DNA from: Clostridia bacterium
GTDB taxonomy: Bacteria; Bacillota_A; Clostridia; Christensenellales; Aristaeellaceae
Reading direction: 5' to 3'
Assembly: GCA_017938645.1 (NCBI GenBank)
Contig: JAGBBE010000088.1
Coordinates: 1 to 52,347 of the forward strand
Length of the DNA stretch: 52,347 bases
In this document: one piece after another, positions 24,234 through 32,470 of the stretch
Layout: every line of letters begins with the position of its first letter
How positions within the stretch are numbered: the stretch's first letter is position 1
Notes under the pieces: model-generated
The model's input: only the letters and a program-made list of their open reading frames with translations
What the model was told of the DNA's origin: nothing
Database searches by the model: none
Position numbers and translations under genes: made by a program

Positions 24234-25343
24234 ATGAAACAAAAATGGACTACCCTTCTGGCATTGGTTCTGTGTGCCGCTCTTCTCTTGCCTTCCGTTG
24301 TCATGGCAGGAGAGGTAACTCCGGAATTCTTCCTCGAAATGACGGAGGACGCGCAGGAACAGTATCTGGAAAACAGCGGCATGAGCTATGAAGAAGCCGC
24401 CGGCTGGTCTACCGATGGCGGCGCGGAACTGATGGACGACGGTTATGTGCAGTGCGACATCTGCGGCGGCTGGTACATGAACGGCAATGAATTCCGCAAT
24501 CACATCTGCGAGCCCTACGACCCCTGGGAATACGAACCCACAGATGGCGGCGCTTCTCTGCTGGATGATGGCTATGTGCAGTGCGAATCCTGCGGCGGCT
24601 GGTACATGAACGGCATTGAGTTCCGCAGCCATTACTGCGACATCTTCGACCCCTGGGAATACGAATCCAGCAGCAGCTCTTCCATGGATGACGACTATGT
24701 GCAGTGCACCTCCTGCGGCGGTTGGTACATGAACGGCAACGAATTCCGCAACCACTTCTGCACCGGCCACACCTCCAACCCCAGTTCCAGCTGGACGAGC
24801 AAAGACGATTACTATGACACGCTGGTATCGGGCAGCCTCAACGCGGATACCACCGTCGCCATTGGCAATCTTTACGTGAACACCGCCAACGGCAAGGGCC
24901 TGAACATGCGCTCCCGCCCCAACACCAGCGGCAAGATTCTCACCACCATTCCCAACGGTGCTTCCGTTACCCTCTTCTGGTATGAAAACAACTCCTGGGC
25001 TTATGTGGCCTACCGCAGCTATTTCGGCTTCTGCATGACCCGTCACCTGACTGAAGCAGCGCCCGGCAGCAGCAAACCCGCCGCTGCAGAGGCTGATCCG
25101 AACAAGATGTACAAAGGCTTCAAACACGTTCGCTATGATGTGGCCGTCAGGCCCTCCACTCCCTCCGGCTTTGTGAACATGCGCTGGGCCCCCTCCAAGT
25201 CCGCGGACGTGCAGTGCATCTACTATGCGGATACCGTTTTGCAGGTACTTGCCACCAACGGCGTCTGGAGCCAGGTGTACGACGTGATGACGGATCAGTG
25301 CGGCTTCATCATGAACGAGTATCTGAACAAGTATCTTTACTAA
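24234..25343 (+). CDS. Secreted protein with three Cys/His modules and two SH3-like domains
   Basis: A 369-residue exported protein; ATG 24231 or 24234, eight bases after AGGAG (24234 preferred). Signal peptide MKQKWTTLLALVLCAALLL with cleavage near VMAGE. Then three tandem copies of YVQC-x2-CGGWYMNG-x-EFR-x-H-x-C (about residues 71-176), which look like small C2HC zinc knuckles. After a Ser-rich linker come two bacterial SH3-like domains (GLNMRSRPNTSGKI..., and GFVNMRWAPSKSADV...), known in other proteins to bind peptidoglycan peptides. It is probably a cell-wall-associated protein. Its SH3 part is paralogous to 31826-32410. First gene of an operon with the next two. Confidence 0.85.
   Translation: MKQKWTTLLALVLCAALLLPSVVMAGEVTPEFFLEMTEDAQEQYLENSGMSYEEAAGWSTDGGAELMDDGYVQCDICGGWYMNGNEFRNHICEPYDPWEYEPTDGGASLLDDGYVQCESCGGWYMNGIEFRSHYCDIFDPWEYESSSSSSMDDDYVQCTSCGGWYMNGNEFRNHFCTGHTSNPSSSWTSKDDYYDTLVSGSLNADTTVAIGNLYVNTANGKGLNMRSRPNTSGKILTTIPNGASVTLFWYENNSWAYVAYRSYFGFCMTRHLTEAAPGSSKPAAAEADPNKMYKGFKHVRYDVAVRPSTPSGFVNMRWAPSKSADVQCIYYADTVLQVLATNGVWSQVYDVMTDQCGFIMNEYLNKYLY
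24441..24761 (+). repeat. Three tandem C2HC modules, 43- and 41-codon period
   Basis: Module starts at the codons for YVQC: 24444, 24573 and 24696. Each has CxxC, twelve residues, then HxC. The modules are joined by acidic linkers with PWEYE. Confidence 0.85.
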
Positions 25344-25359
25344 AAAAGAGGTGAGCCCT

Positions 25360-25893
25360 ATGAAAAAGTTTCTGAGCATACTGCTTGTGCTGTGCCTGCT
25401 GCTGGGTGCTTCCAGCGCGCTGGCGCAGACCGTGACCACTGAACTGATGAAGTTGGAAAACGGCGTAACGATCGTGCTCCACCACGATGATACCCTTCAG
25501 ATTTCTTCCGCCGAAATTGATCTGCCCAACTATGGTTTCTGGCTGATCGAGAACGGCCAGAACGCCGCCGTTAGCCTGAATATTGCTCCCTCCGAAATTG
25601 ATGGCGAGCTCTCCCTTGGCGACCTCACGGAAGAGCAGCAGCTGCAGTACGCCCAGCAGGTTGGCGAAATGTTCGACAATCCTGAAATTCATCTGGATAC
25701 CACGCCTTCCGGCAACAAGTATCTGCATGTATGCTCCAACGAGGAAGATGACATTGATACCCTCTTCACCCTCTACAAAGGCTGCTTTGTAGAGCTGATC
25801 CAGTACAACGACAACTTTGCCCAGCTGACCGCGGAGGACGCATCCTTCTGCCTGAGCATCCTGCATGGCATTGAGTTTGTGGCTGCCGAATAA
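25360..25893 (+). CDS. Small secreted protein, paralogue of 31258-31791
   Basis: A 177-residue exported protein of unknown function. ATG 25360 follows AGAGGTGA; a GTG at 25351 is in frame but too close to the SD. Signal peptide KKFLSILLVLCLLLGASSALAQ with an ALA cleavage site. The mature part is acidic, about 150 residues, with LTEEQQLQYAQQVGEMF, HLDTTPSGNKYLHVCS, LYKGCFVELIQY and a final helix LSILHGIEF. The same order of segments occurs in 31258-31791, which also follows an SH3b gene. I cannot assign a domain. Confidence 0.8.
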   Translation: MKKFLSILLVLCLLLGASSALAQTVTTELMKLENGVTIVLHHDDTLQISSAEIDLPNYGFWLIENGQNAAVSLNIAPSEIDGELSLGDLTEEQQLQYAQQVGEMFDNPEIHLDTTPSGNKYLHVCSNEEDDIDTLFTLYKGCFVELIQYNDNFAQLTAEDASFCLSILHGIEFVAAE

Positions 25894-25950
25894 CAAACAA
25901 AAGCAAAACAAAAGAGATACCGTTTGTACGGCGACTCGGAAGGAGAGAAA

Positions 25951-27066
25951 ATGCGATATTACCGAACCGCGATTGCAAACGGTATCATTCTTTTGCCGTT
26001 GATCGTGCTCCTGCCTCTGATTCCTTATTATTTCCGCCACAGAAAACGCGGCGTAGCCAATCCACTCAGGCTCCTTGCCTTCTACAGCCTTGTGCTCTAC
26101 ATGCTCATCAGCTGGTATTTCGTGGTGCTTCCGCTGCCCAGCGAAGAATGGCTTGCCACCATTCAGCCTGCCAAAGCCAACTGGCTACCTTTCTCCTACT
26201 TTCGTGAGCTTTCGGAAGAAACCGGCTTTGACATCATGGAGCGTTCCACCTATTTTTCTGCCGTTGGCTCCAGCTTTGCGCTGCAGTACTGGTTCAATAT
26301 CCTGCTGCTTGTGCCATTGGGCATGTTTATACGCTATCTGTTCAAGTTGGATGCACGGCGTACCGCGATCATCTGCTTCGCCACCTCGCTGCTGTTTGAA
26401 ATCACGCAACTTAGCGGCGTGTTCTTCCTGTTTAGCAAACCCTATCGCAGCTTTGATGTGGATGATCTGTCGTGTAACTTTGTAGGCGGCATGCTTGGCT
26501 ACTGGCTGATGGGAAAACTGTCTCCTCTGGTGGAACGCATTGAAAACAAAGCAGCCGCTGCCTACCGCAATGGCACCAGCATCTCACTCTTTCGCAGGCT
26601 GGCCGCTTTTTTCATCGACATCAACATCGTGTGGGGTCTGGACAGGTTGATAAGGCTGATTGGCGGCTACGATCCACTTGTCCGGGATATGTACACCACG
26701 GCACACTTTGTGATGAAGCTGTTTCTCTACACGGTTATTTCCACGCTGCTTTTGAAGGGGGCAACCATTGGTAAATGGCTGCTGCGCTTCCGCGTATGCC
26801 GCACAGGCGGCGCAAAAGCGCCCTTCTGGCGCGTGATACTGCGGTATGTTATCCTTTACAATGTCATTCTTCTCTTCGTGCTGATTCCGCATTTTTCACT
26901 CGGTCTTCCCGAGGGTGCAGTGCAGATCGTTGCCCAGCTTGCCCGCATGGTCGGCATGGGCTGCCTCATTTATTATGTGGCTGTGGCATGGATGTTCCCT
27001 GCAAGGGATTACCCGTGGGGCACCTTAAGCGGAACCCATGTAGCATTGATCCAGAAGGCGGAATAA
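25951..27066 (+). CDS. VanZ-like and RDD-domain membrane protein
   Basis: A 371-residue polytopic protein starting at ATG 25951 after AAGGAGAG. Residues ~1-185 are VanZ-like: two N-terminal helices, NWLPFSYF, NILLLVPLGMFIRYL, LLFEITQLSGVF and RSFDVDDLSCNFVGGMLGYWL, the family's signature. Residues ~200-370 are an RDD domain starting with LFRRLAAFFIDINIVWGLD and containing GATIGKWLLRFRV. The VanZ family includes teicoplanin-resistance proteins of unknown mechanism; RDD proteins are thought to be transporters or antiporters. VanZ-RDD fusions occur in Firmicutes. Last gene of the operon starting at 24234. Confidence 0.88.
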   Translation: MRYYRTAIANGIILLPLIVLLPLIPYYFRHRKRGVANPLRLLAFYSLVLYMLISWYFVVLPLPSEEWLATIQPAKANWLPFSYFRELSEETGFDIMERSTYFSAVGSSFALQYWFNILLLVPLGMFIRYLFKLDARRTAIICFATSLLFEITQLSGVFFLFSKPYRSFDVDDLSCNFVGGMLGYWLMGKLSPLVERIENKAAAAYRNGTSISLFRRLAAFFIDINIVWGLDRLIRLIGGYDPLVRDMYTTAHFVMKLFLYTVISTLLLKGATIGKWLLRFRVCRTGGAKAPFWRVILRYVILYNVILLFVLIPHFSLGLPEGAVQIVAQLARMVGMGCLIYYVAVAWMFPARDYPWGTLSGTHVALIQKAE

Positions 27067-27075
27067 AGAGCCTAA

Positions 27076-27116
27076 AAAAAGCGAGAGCCAGAAAATGTTT
27101 TCCGGCTCTCGCTTTT
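27076..27116 (+). terminator. Bidirectional terminator
   Basis: AAAAAGCGAGAGCC / GGCTCTCGCTTTTT, 14-bp perfect stem, between the convergent VanZ/RDD gene and the small membrane-protein gene. Confidence 0.88.
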
Positions 27117-27123
27117 TCTGTTT

Positions 27124-27588
27124 TTAATAATCGTTCTTCTTTTCTTTTTCCAAGCCACGCACCTGCGCGGCGAATTTGCTGTAGAAGAACAACAGAACCG
27201 TCATAGCAGCGTTGAACAGCAGGTTGATCACGTTCATCAGCACATTGTTTGCGCCGCCGAACAGCTCGATGCCCGTACCAATCGCGCCAAACGCATAACC
27301 CAGCGTCCAGATGATCGCCAGAATGATGTGGAACTTTGCGGAAGAAGGATCGTTCGCTTCCCTGAGACCCCTGATACACAGGAACAGATGCACCAGAATG
27401 CTCAGCACAAAGGGAAGAGCGCTAATGACCTTCACAACCGGCATAAACTGCTGGGTCATGGCATCCGCAGTGCTCAGATCCAAATTGCTAAGATCCACGA
27501 GATAGGTCACCAGATTGCACACATGATACAGACTGATGATACCAATAAACTTGCTGAGGCTCTTGAAATCCTTGATGAGCTTTTCCAT
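27124..27588 (-). CDS. Four-helix membrane protein of unknown function
   Basis: A 154-residue protein starting at ATG 27588 (seven bases after AAGGAA; another ATG at 27594 is possible). Four hydrophobic segments are visible (about 15-35, 53-75, 88-110, 118-140) with a short basic/acidic tail VRGLEKEKKNDY. No family recognised. It has its own GTAACG-repeat promoter that overlaps the end of the upstream Bax-inhibitor gene, so it is expressed separately from the two-component operon. Confidence 0.75.
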   Translation of the reverse strand: MEKLIKDFKSLSKFIGIISLYHVCNLVTYLVDLSNLDLSTADAMTQQFMPVVKVISALPFVLSILVHLFLCIRGLREANDPSSAKFHIILAIIWTLGYAFGAIGTGIELFGGANNVLMNVINLLFNAAMTVLLFFYSKFAAQVRGLEKEKKNDY

Positions 27589-27640
27589 TTTCATTTCCTT
27601 TCTGGTATCAGAATTGCTTGCAGCGATGAACACGTTGGTA

Positions 27641-27672
27641 ATGATACCATAAGCGCGTTACAGGAACGTTAC
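27641..27672 (-). promoter_or_regulatory. Operator-promoter site 3
   Basis: Minus strand: GTAACG (27672-27667), 5 bp, GTAACG (27661-27656), 9 bp, TATCAT (27646-27641). Both half-sites are perfect. Confidence 0.82.
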
Positions 27673-27675
27673 TTT

Positions 27676-28503
27676 TTATTTATCAGAGCTGTCCTTGCCC
27701 GTCATTTTGAGGATCAGATCCAGCACCTTCAGGAACAGCCAGATCACGGAGAAAGCCAGGCCAAAGGCGGCGATCCACTCGTACTTACGCGGCATTTTTC
27801 CTTCTACCGCATTCTGAATGGCGTCAAAGTCCACCAGCAGGAACAGGGAAGCAATGACCACATAGACCACACTGCCAGCAAGGCTCAGCACAGGATTTTC
27901 GGCAACGAACATCACAATGCCCCTGAGCTGGGGAATGAAGTACGCCACCAGCATCAGCAGGCCGGAAGCAATGGAGGTGAAGAACAGAATTTTCATGATA
28001 CTGCGGAACTTGTCGTCCACCTTGATCCAGCCTCTGGAATATACCTGCGCCATCACAGCCACAATCGCAATGGTGATGATCAGAGCCAGGCTGATAGCGT
28101 CCCTGTACTCAGCGAACAGCTGCGCCATGAGGCTGATGCAGTAGCCAACGCTCATGCAGTACAGCGTGCCGGTGACCGGAATGGTCTTCTTGATCAGCAT
28201 GGCAATGAAGGGCATGATGATGAAGAACAGGCCAAAGGGAATGGTAGCCAGCAACGCAGCCGTAGAAATGGTGACGGCGCTGCCGTCTTCCATCACAATC
28301 GTGCTGGGATTGATCATCTGCAGACCGATCAGCAGCAGCACGCCTACGATCACCATGGCCATAAAGAAGGCGCACTTGTTGCCAATGGAGGAGTAAGTGG
28401 CGCAATCCGCGCTTTTTTCTTCAATCCGCGTGATTTTACGAATCATGGGGTTCGTATAGAACAGTTCAACACCTTGTTTTTTGGTTCTCAGATCCTGTTG
28501 CAT
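27676..28503 (-). CDS. Bax inhibitor-1 / YccA-type membrane protein
   Basis: A 275-residue protein with seven hydrophobic segments after a ~45-residue cytosolic N-terminus (FYTNPMIRKITRIEEKSADCATYSSI). The family C-terminus with acidic DFDAIQNAVEGKMP and YEWIAAFGLAFSVIWLFLKVLDLIL is present; in the Bacillus relative YetJ, paired aspartates gate a pH-sensitive Ca2+ leak. It matches the Bax1-I group rather than the short YbhL group. It lies 15 nt after the response regulator and is transcribed with the two-component genes, suggesting a link between envelope sensing and ion leak. Confidence 0.85.
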   Translation of the reverse strand: MQQDLRTKKQGVELFYTNPMIRKITRIEEKSADCATYSSIGNKCAFFMAMVIVGVLLLIGLQMINPSTIVMEDGSAVTISTAALLATIPFGLFFIIMPFIAMLIKKTIPVTGTLYCMSVGYCISLMAQLFAEYRDAISLALIITIAIVAVMAQVYSRGWIKVDDKFRSIMKILFFTSIASGLLMLVAYFIPQLRGIVMFVAENPVLSLAGSVVYVVIASLFLLVDFDAIQNAVEGKMPRKYEWIAAFGLAFSVIWLFLKVLDLILKMTGKDSSDK

Positions 28504-28518
28504 TTTATGATTCTCCTA

Positions 28519-29322
28519 TCAGTTTTCGACATAATTTAACAGTTTCGTCAGCCGCGCGTTGGTCGATTCCGCCCAGGAATATTCCCGCAGGTATTCGCCT
28601 GCATATGCCTTGCCCGCTTCCAGGTCACCCTCAAGAATGCGATAGAGATCGCACTCCACGCTCTCCCTTACCAGCCAGCGCTGGCGGTTTTTAGACACCA
28701 GAATATGCGCAATCCCCACATCCTCCAGCAGACGGAACAGGCGGTTGTAGGTTACGCGCAGCAGCGTACCCGTTGCCTCGTCATTGGCGCGATCCGGCCA
28801 CAGACAGGAAATGATGTCGCCTGCCGAAGCCGACACGCCAGCACGGTCCACAAAGAACGCAAGCATTTCCCGGCATTTGCTGTTTGGAATGCGAACCTCT
28901 CTGTCATCCACGCGAATGGAGAAAAACGGAATGGTGGTGATGGTTATGCTCTGGCTTGCAATGGGCTGATAGCGTCCCAGTTTACGCAGTTCATTGCGCA
29001 CATCCTCACGGGTATAGGGTTTAAGGATATAACCCACCGCATCGGCACCAAATGCCTCCAGCGCAAACCGGCTGAACGCCGTTACAAACACCACGCCAAT
29101 ATTTTCGTTGATGGCATGCAGTTCTCTGGCCAGCTGCAGCCCGTGCATGTCTGACATTTCCATATCCAGAAAAGCTGCGTTCACTTCATGGGTTTTGGCC
29201 CATTCCAGCGCTTCCTCACCGGATTGGAACAAACGGAGCGTTTCCACCCCATGCATGTTCTCCACTGTAAGCCGGAAGTTGTCCAAAGCCAACCGTTCAT
29301 CATCTACACAGATAATGTGAAT
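28519..29322 (-). CDS. SARP-like response regulator, predicted AUU start
   Basis: A 267-residue regulator. Receiver domain (1-~115) with acidic pair D7-D8 (HIICVDDERLAL), phospho-acceptor D53 (AFLDMEMSDMHG), T/S switch FVTAFS and K in LKPY. Residues ~130-205 are an OmpR/PhoB-type winged helix (REMLAFFVDRAGVSASAGDIISCLWP). Residues ~207-267 resemble the start of a bacterial activator domain (YAGEYLREYSWAE), shorter than usual. No ATG, GTG or TTG gives a complete receiver; ATT 29322, seven bases after AAGGAGG, gives exactly MHIICVDDER. It overlaps the kinase stop by 19 nt. Candidate binder of the GTAACG repeats. Confidence 0.85.
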   Translation of the reverse strand: MHIICVDDERLALDNFRLTVENMHGVETLRLFQSGEEALEWAKTHEVNAAFLDMEMSDMHGLQLARELHAINENIGVVFVTAFSRFALEAFGADAVGYILKPYTREDVRNELRKLGRYQPIASQSITITTIPFFSIRVDDREVRIPNSKCREMLAFFVDRAGVSASAGDIISCLWPDRANDEATGTLLRVTYNRLFRLLEDVGIAHILVSKNRQRWLVRESVECDLYRILEGDLEAGKAYAGEYLREYSWAESTNARLTKLLNYVEN

Positions 29323-31121
29323 GGGGATTCCTCCTTCTCAAGCGGCAGCCACAGGCGTACAAGCGTTCCTTCTCCAGGCACGCTTTGCACCTGCATACGG
29401 CCATTCAGCATATTTTCCACACGAAAGCGTACATTGCTCAAACCTACCGAGGTTTTTTCGATTTTCTTACGGGTATCAAAACCTACGCCATTATCGGCAA
29501 TTTCAATCAGCACTTCGTTGCCGCAGCGCACGGTGGTCAACCGGATCATGCCACCTTCATCTTTGGGAAGCAGGCCATGTTTGATGGCGTTTTCCACCAG
29601 AGGCTGCATCACCAGCGACGGAATGTTAAAATGAACATACTCAAAGTTTTCATCCAGAATAATTTTCTCGCCAAATCGAAGCTGTTCCAGATCCACATAG
29701 TTGTGCACGTGCTCCAGTGCTTGTTCAAAGGGGATAGGACGATCCTCCTGCATGATATCAATGTTGTTGCGCAGATAGCGGGAAAAGCGTATCAGCTCCC
29801 TGTCCGCCAGTTCCGGATCACTCTTGCAAAGACTGGAGATGGCGTTAAGCACATTGAAAATGAAATGCGTGCGGATCTGGCTCATCGCCAGCACGATGCG
29901 GCTGTTGTGCAGCTCCTCGGACAGTTTTTCGGCGCGGCGAATGGCTGCAAAGCTGGCCGGCAGCTGTACCAGCAGAGCCGTTGCGTGCACAGCTGCCACA
30001 CTGGCGCACACCCATTTGGACAGCTGCATTTCGGTATACCATCCCAGAAGGAGGGTACCCATATCATAGAGAAGGGCAATCAGTGCCAACAGCAGCGAAA
30101 GCAGCCTCAGCGTTTGCCAAAATGATCTGTGTACATTCGCGCAATCCCACAGGCCGCAGAACAACACAACCAGCACAAGCACTGCCTGAACGCAATACCA
30201 GATCTGTTCTCCTTCGCAGAAGGTGATGATATCTGCCATATTGAGCGTCAAATAGAGAATGATCAGTCCGCCATTCAGGGTTGCGGCCATTTGCGCAATG
30301 CTTTTTGCTTTGCCCTTGAGCAGTTCACTCACAGCGCACAGCAGTGCGTAAATGCAGAGGATACGGCTCACAAACCGCCCTGTGCTGAAAAACACAATGG
30401 AATTATTCACATAATGGGTAATTTCCGCTGCCTCAGCCACCCAGAACAGGCCTTCACCAACGGCAAAGAGGGCTGTGTACATCATCACCTTCTGCAGCGG
30501 GCTGCGCATCCACAAAGCCACAAAGGCAATGGCAAATATCACTAAGCCAACAATGATCAGCGTCAATCCTGCATACTGTTCTTTTGCATTCTCTCCGCTG
30601 ACCTTCTGGTACATGTAAAACGGTTCCCCCAGCTTCATGCTGGACAGCGTCTCCATGTAGGCACCCTTTTCGGCCCCAGCAGGATGCAGCGAATACAGCC
30701 TGAACTCCACCTCGTCGTTCATATGAATTTCCGGCAGGCAGAAGCACATCCACATGTCCGTACACCATACCGGGTCGATCTCATGAAACTCTCTGGCATG
30801 GGTGGCAATGCACTCCCCGTTCACAAAGAGCTCCATTTGCATGTGATGAAAGTTCAGGTTCAGGAACCAGCCTTCCATCATATCGAAGTTGAAGTGACCG
30901 CGAACGCTCACATCCTTGCGCTGACGAAGCAATTCCCCGCCCGTTACAATCGGCTTCCACGTTTCGCCGCCATCGCTGCTGTATTCCTGCGGGATAAACT
31001 CCAGCGGCAGATCCAGAGCCATAAATGCCTCCAAGGAATGCAGCATGGCAAAGCCAATGGCTGCCGCTATGCACACAACCACGCAGATGGTGAGCACGAC
31101 GGGAAATTTTCGGGACTTCAC
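29304..31121 (-). CDS. LytS-like sensor histidine kinase
   Basis: A 605-residue membrane kinase. I start at GTG 31121, eight bases after GGAGG; an upstream in-frame TTG lies too close to this SD. One helix (~10-30), an external beta-rich domain of ~170 residues reminiscent of 7TMR-DISM sensors, seven membrane helices (~200-395), then the His-kinase domain: phospho-His H419 in RTHFIFNVLNAISSL, PSLVMQPLVENAIKHG (N-box), ADNGVGFD (G1), GLSNVRFRVENM (G2). It should phosphorylate the overlapping response regulator. Own sigma-A promoter without the GTAACG repeat. Confidence 0.9.
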   Translation of the reverse strand: MKSRKFPVVLTICVVVCIAAAIGFAMLHSLEAFMALDLPLEFIPQEYSSDGGETWKPIVTGGELLRQRKDVSVRGHFNFDMMEGWFLNLNFHHMQMELFVNGECIATHAREFHEIDPVWCTDMWMCFCLPEIHMNDEVEFRLYSLHPAGAEKGAYMETLSSMKLGEPFYMYQKVSGENAKEQYAGLTLIIVGLVIFAIAFVALWMRSPLQKVMMYTALFAVGEGLFWVAEAAEITHYVNNSIVFFSTGRFVSRILCIYALLCAVSELLKGKAKSIAQMAATLNGGLIILYLTLNMADIITFCEGEQIWYCVQAVLVLVVLFCGLWDCANVHRSFWQTLRLLSLLLALIALLYDMGTLLLGWYTEMQLSKWVCASVAAVHATALLVQLPASFAAIRRAEKLSEELHNSRIVLAMSQIRTHFIFNVLNAISSLCKSDPELADRELIRFSRYLRNNIDIMQEDRPIPFEQALEHVHNYVDLEQLRFGEKIILDENFEYVHFNIPSLVMQPLVENAIKHGLLPKDEGGMIRLTTVRCGNEVLIEIADNGVGFDTRKKIEKTSVGLSNVRFRVENMLNGRMQVQSVPGEGTLVRLWLPLEKEESPFTLSV

Positions 31122-31156
31122 AAATGCATCCTCCAAATCAAGCTGTGTTTGGGGGT

Positions 31157-31185
31157 ATTATACGCGCAAAGGCATATACCTTCAA
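31157..31185 (-). promoter_or_regulatory. Sigma-A promoter of the two-component/Bax-inhibitor operon
   Basis: Minus strand TTGAAG (31185-31180), 17-bp spacer, TATAAT (31162-31157). It lacks the GTAACG repeat found at nearly all neighbouring promoters, so the regulator genes are probably constitutive. Confidence 0.8.
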
Positions 31186-31215
31186 TGTTGTTTCCAGTTT
31201 TCTTCCAGAAATCAG

Positions 31216-31244
31216 AAAAACCGGGCAGACATAAAGCCTGCCCG
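31216..31244 (-). terminator. Terminator of the second SH3b operon
   Basis: CGGGCAG / CTGCCCG stem (extended by weaker pairs), then TTTTTC on the minus strand. Confidence 0.8.
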
Positions 31245-31257
31245 ACCCAAATTGCCA

Positions 31258-31791
31258 TTACTTGTTTTCAACCTGAATGCTGGTCAGGATGGCCAGAGCA
31301 GTAGTGATATCCTCGTCCGTAACTGCAGCGCCGTCTTCGTCAGGCTCGATGTACATCTGCACAAAGTAGCCTTCGTAGTTGGCGATCATCAGCACGTAGT
31401 CTTCCTCGGCATCATTTTCGTTGATCACCAGGAACTTGGTGCCTTCGCCAGTGGTCATCACGGAGAAGGTGGGGTTGAAGAAATCGCTGCCGACCAGTTC
31501 CTTGGCCAGTTCGATGTCTTCCTCGGTCATTTCGCCGGGAGTGGGGCCTTCGCTCAGGTCGGCGTAGGCGATGGAGAAAGAGAACTCAGGCTTGCCTTCG
31601 GCTTCGGTTTCGATGGAAGCATACAGGGCGGTATCCTGGCGTTCTTTCTCCACAGTGTAACCTTCGGGCAGTTCAAGCTTGATGTTCAGCTTGTCAGTCA
31701 GCTCAATGCTGGAATAACGGTCGATAGCCATGGCGCTGGTCAGGCTCAGAATCATCATCAGGCTCAGGCAGAGCGCGATCATCTTTTTCAT
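31258..31791 (-). CDS. Small secreted protein, paralogue of 25360-25893
   Basis: A 177-residue exported acidic protein; ATG 31791 after AAGGAGG. Signal peptide KKMIALCLSLMMILSLTSAMA. The mature part has GEMTEEDIELAKELVGSDFF, TGEGTKFLVINEND, YEGYFVQMYIEP and a final LAILTSIQV helix, in the same order as 25360-25893, and has the same total length. Function unknown. It follows the SH3b gene by 34 nt, as its paralogue follows the other SH3b gene. Confidence 0.8.
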   Translation of the reverse strand: MKKMIALCLSLMMILSLTSAMAIDRYSSIELTDKLNIKLELPEGYTVEKERQDTALYASIETEAEGKPEFSFSIAYADLSEGPTPGEMTEEDIELAKELVGSDFFNPTFSVMTTGEGTKFLVINENDAEEDYVLMIANYEGYFVQMYIEPDEDGAAVTDEDITTALAILTSIQVENK

Positions 31792-31825
31792 TCTCGGTAT
31801 CCTCCTTCTTTTTCTGCTTTTTCAA

Positions 31826-32410
31826 TTACTTGAGGAAAGAGAGCATCATAAAACCGACATAGCCGGTCTCAGGATCATACACCTGTGCCCAGGTGTTGTC
31901 CTTGGCGATCACGGTTACCTGAGTATCGGCGTACAGCTTGGTCATCACGGAGACGGACTTGCTGGGGCCCCAGCGCAGGTTCACAAAGCCGCCGGGAGTA
32001 GAGGGCTTAACAGACATCATGTAGGGCTCCACGTGCTTGAAGTTCTTGAAGCTCAAAGTGTTGGAGCTGGAGCTGGAGGAAGAGTTGCTCTTGGGCTTGG
32101 AGGGAGTAACGCTGGGCTTTTCATTGCTCAGGTAGCGAGACATGCAGTAGCCCTTGTAGTGCTTGCCGTCAACATTAACAGAAATATAAGCCCAGGTGTT
32201 GTTTTCGAGGTAGTTTTCAACGGTGACCTTCGTGCCGTTTTCCAGCTTGATGACCACGTTGTTGGAATGAGTGTGAGGCGTCTTGCGGACATTCAGCTTG
32301 CCGCTGTTGCCGGTGCTGACATACTTGGTGGTAGCGGCCATTGCCGTCAAAGGCAGAAGCATCAGCACGAGTGCGCACACAAGCGCGAGAACCTTTTTCA
32401 TCTTGATCAT
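31826..32410 (-). CDS. Secreted protein with two SH3-like domains
   Basis: A 194-residue exported protein; ATG 32410 seven bases after AGGAGG. Signal peptide KKVLALVCALVLMLLPLTAMA. First SH3b: GKLNVRKTPHTHSNNVV ... WAYISV ... GYCMSRYL. After a Ser/Lys/Pro linker, the second: NFKHVEPYMMSVKPSTPGG-FVNLRWGPSKS ... WAQVYDPETGYVGFMM. Both match the two domains of 24234-25343, without the Cys/His modules. Probably binds the cell wall; no catalytic domain is present. Confidence 0.88.
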   Translation of the reverse strand: MIKMKKVLALVCALVLMLLPLTAMAATTKYVSTGNSGKLNVRKTPHTHSNNVVIKLENGTKVTVENYLENNTWAYISVNVDGKHYKGYCMSRYLSNEKPSVTPSKPKSNSSSSSSSNTLSFKNFKHVEPYMMSVKPSTPGGFVNLRWGPSKSVSVMTKLYADTQVTVIAKDNTWAQVYDPETGYVGFMMLSFLK

Positions 32411-32470
32411 GGGATTTCCTCCTTGTCCGATTTAGGGAGTGGTTTGAGTTGCAACCTGCTTGCTCGAATC

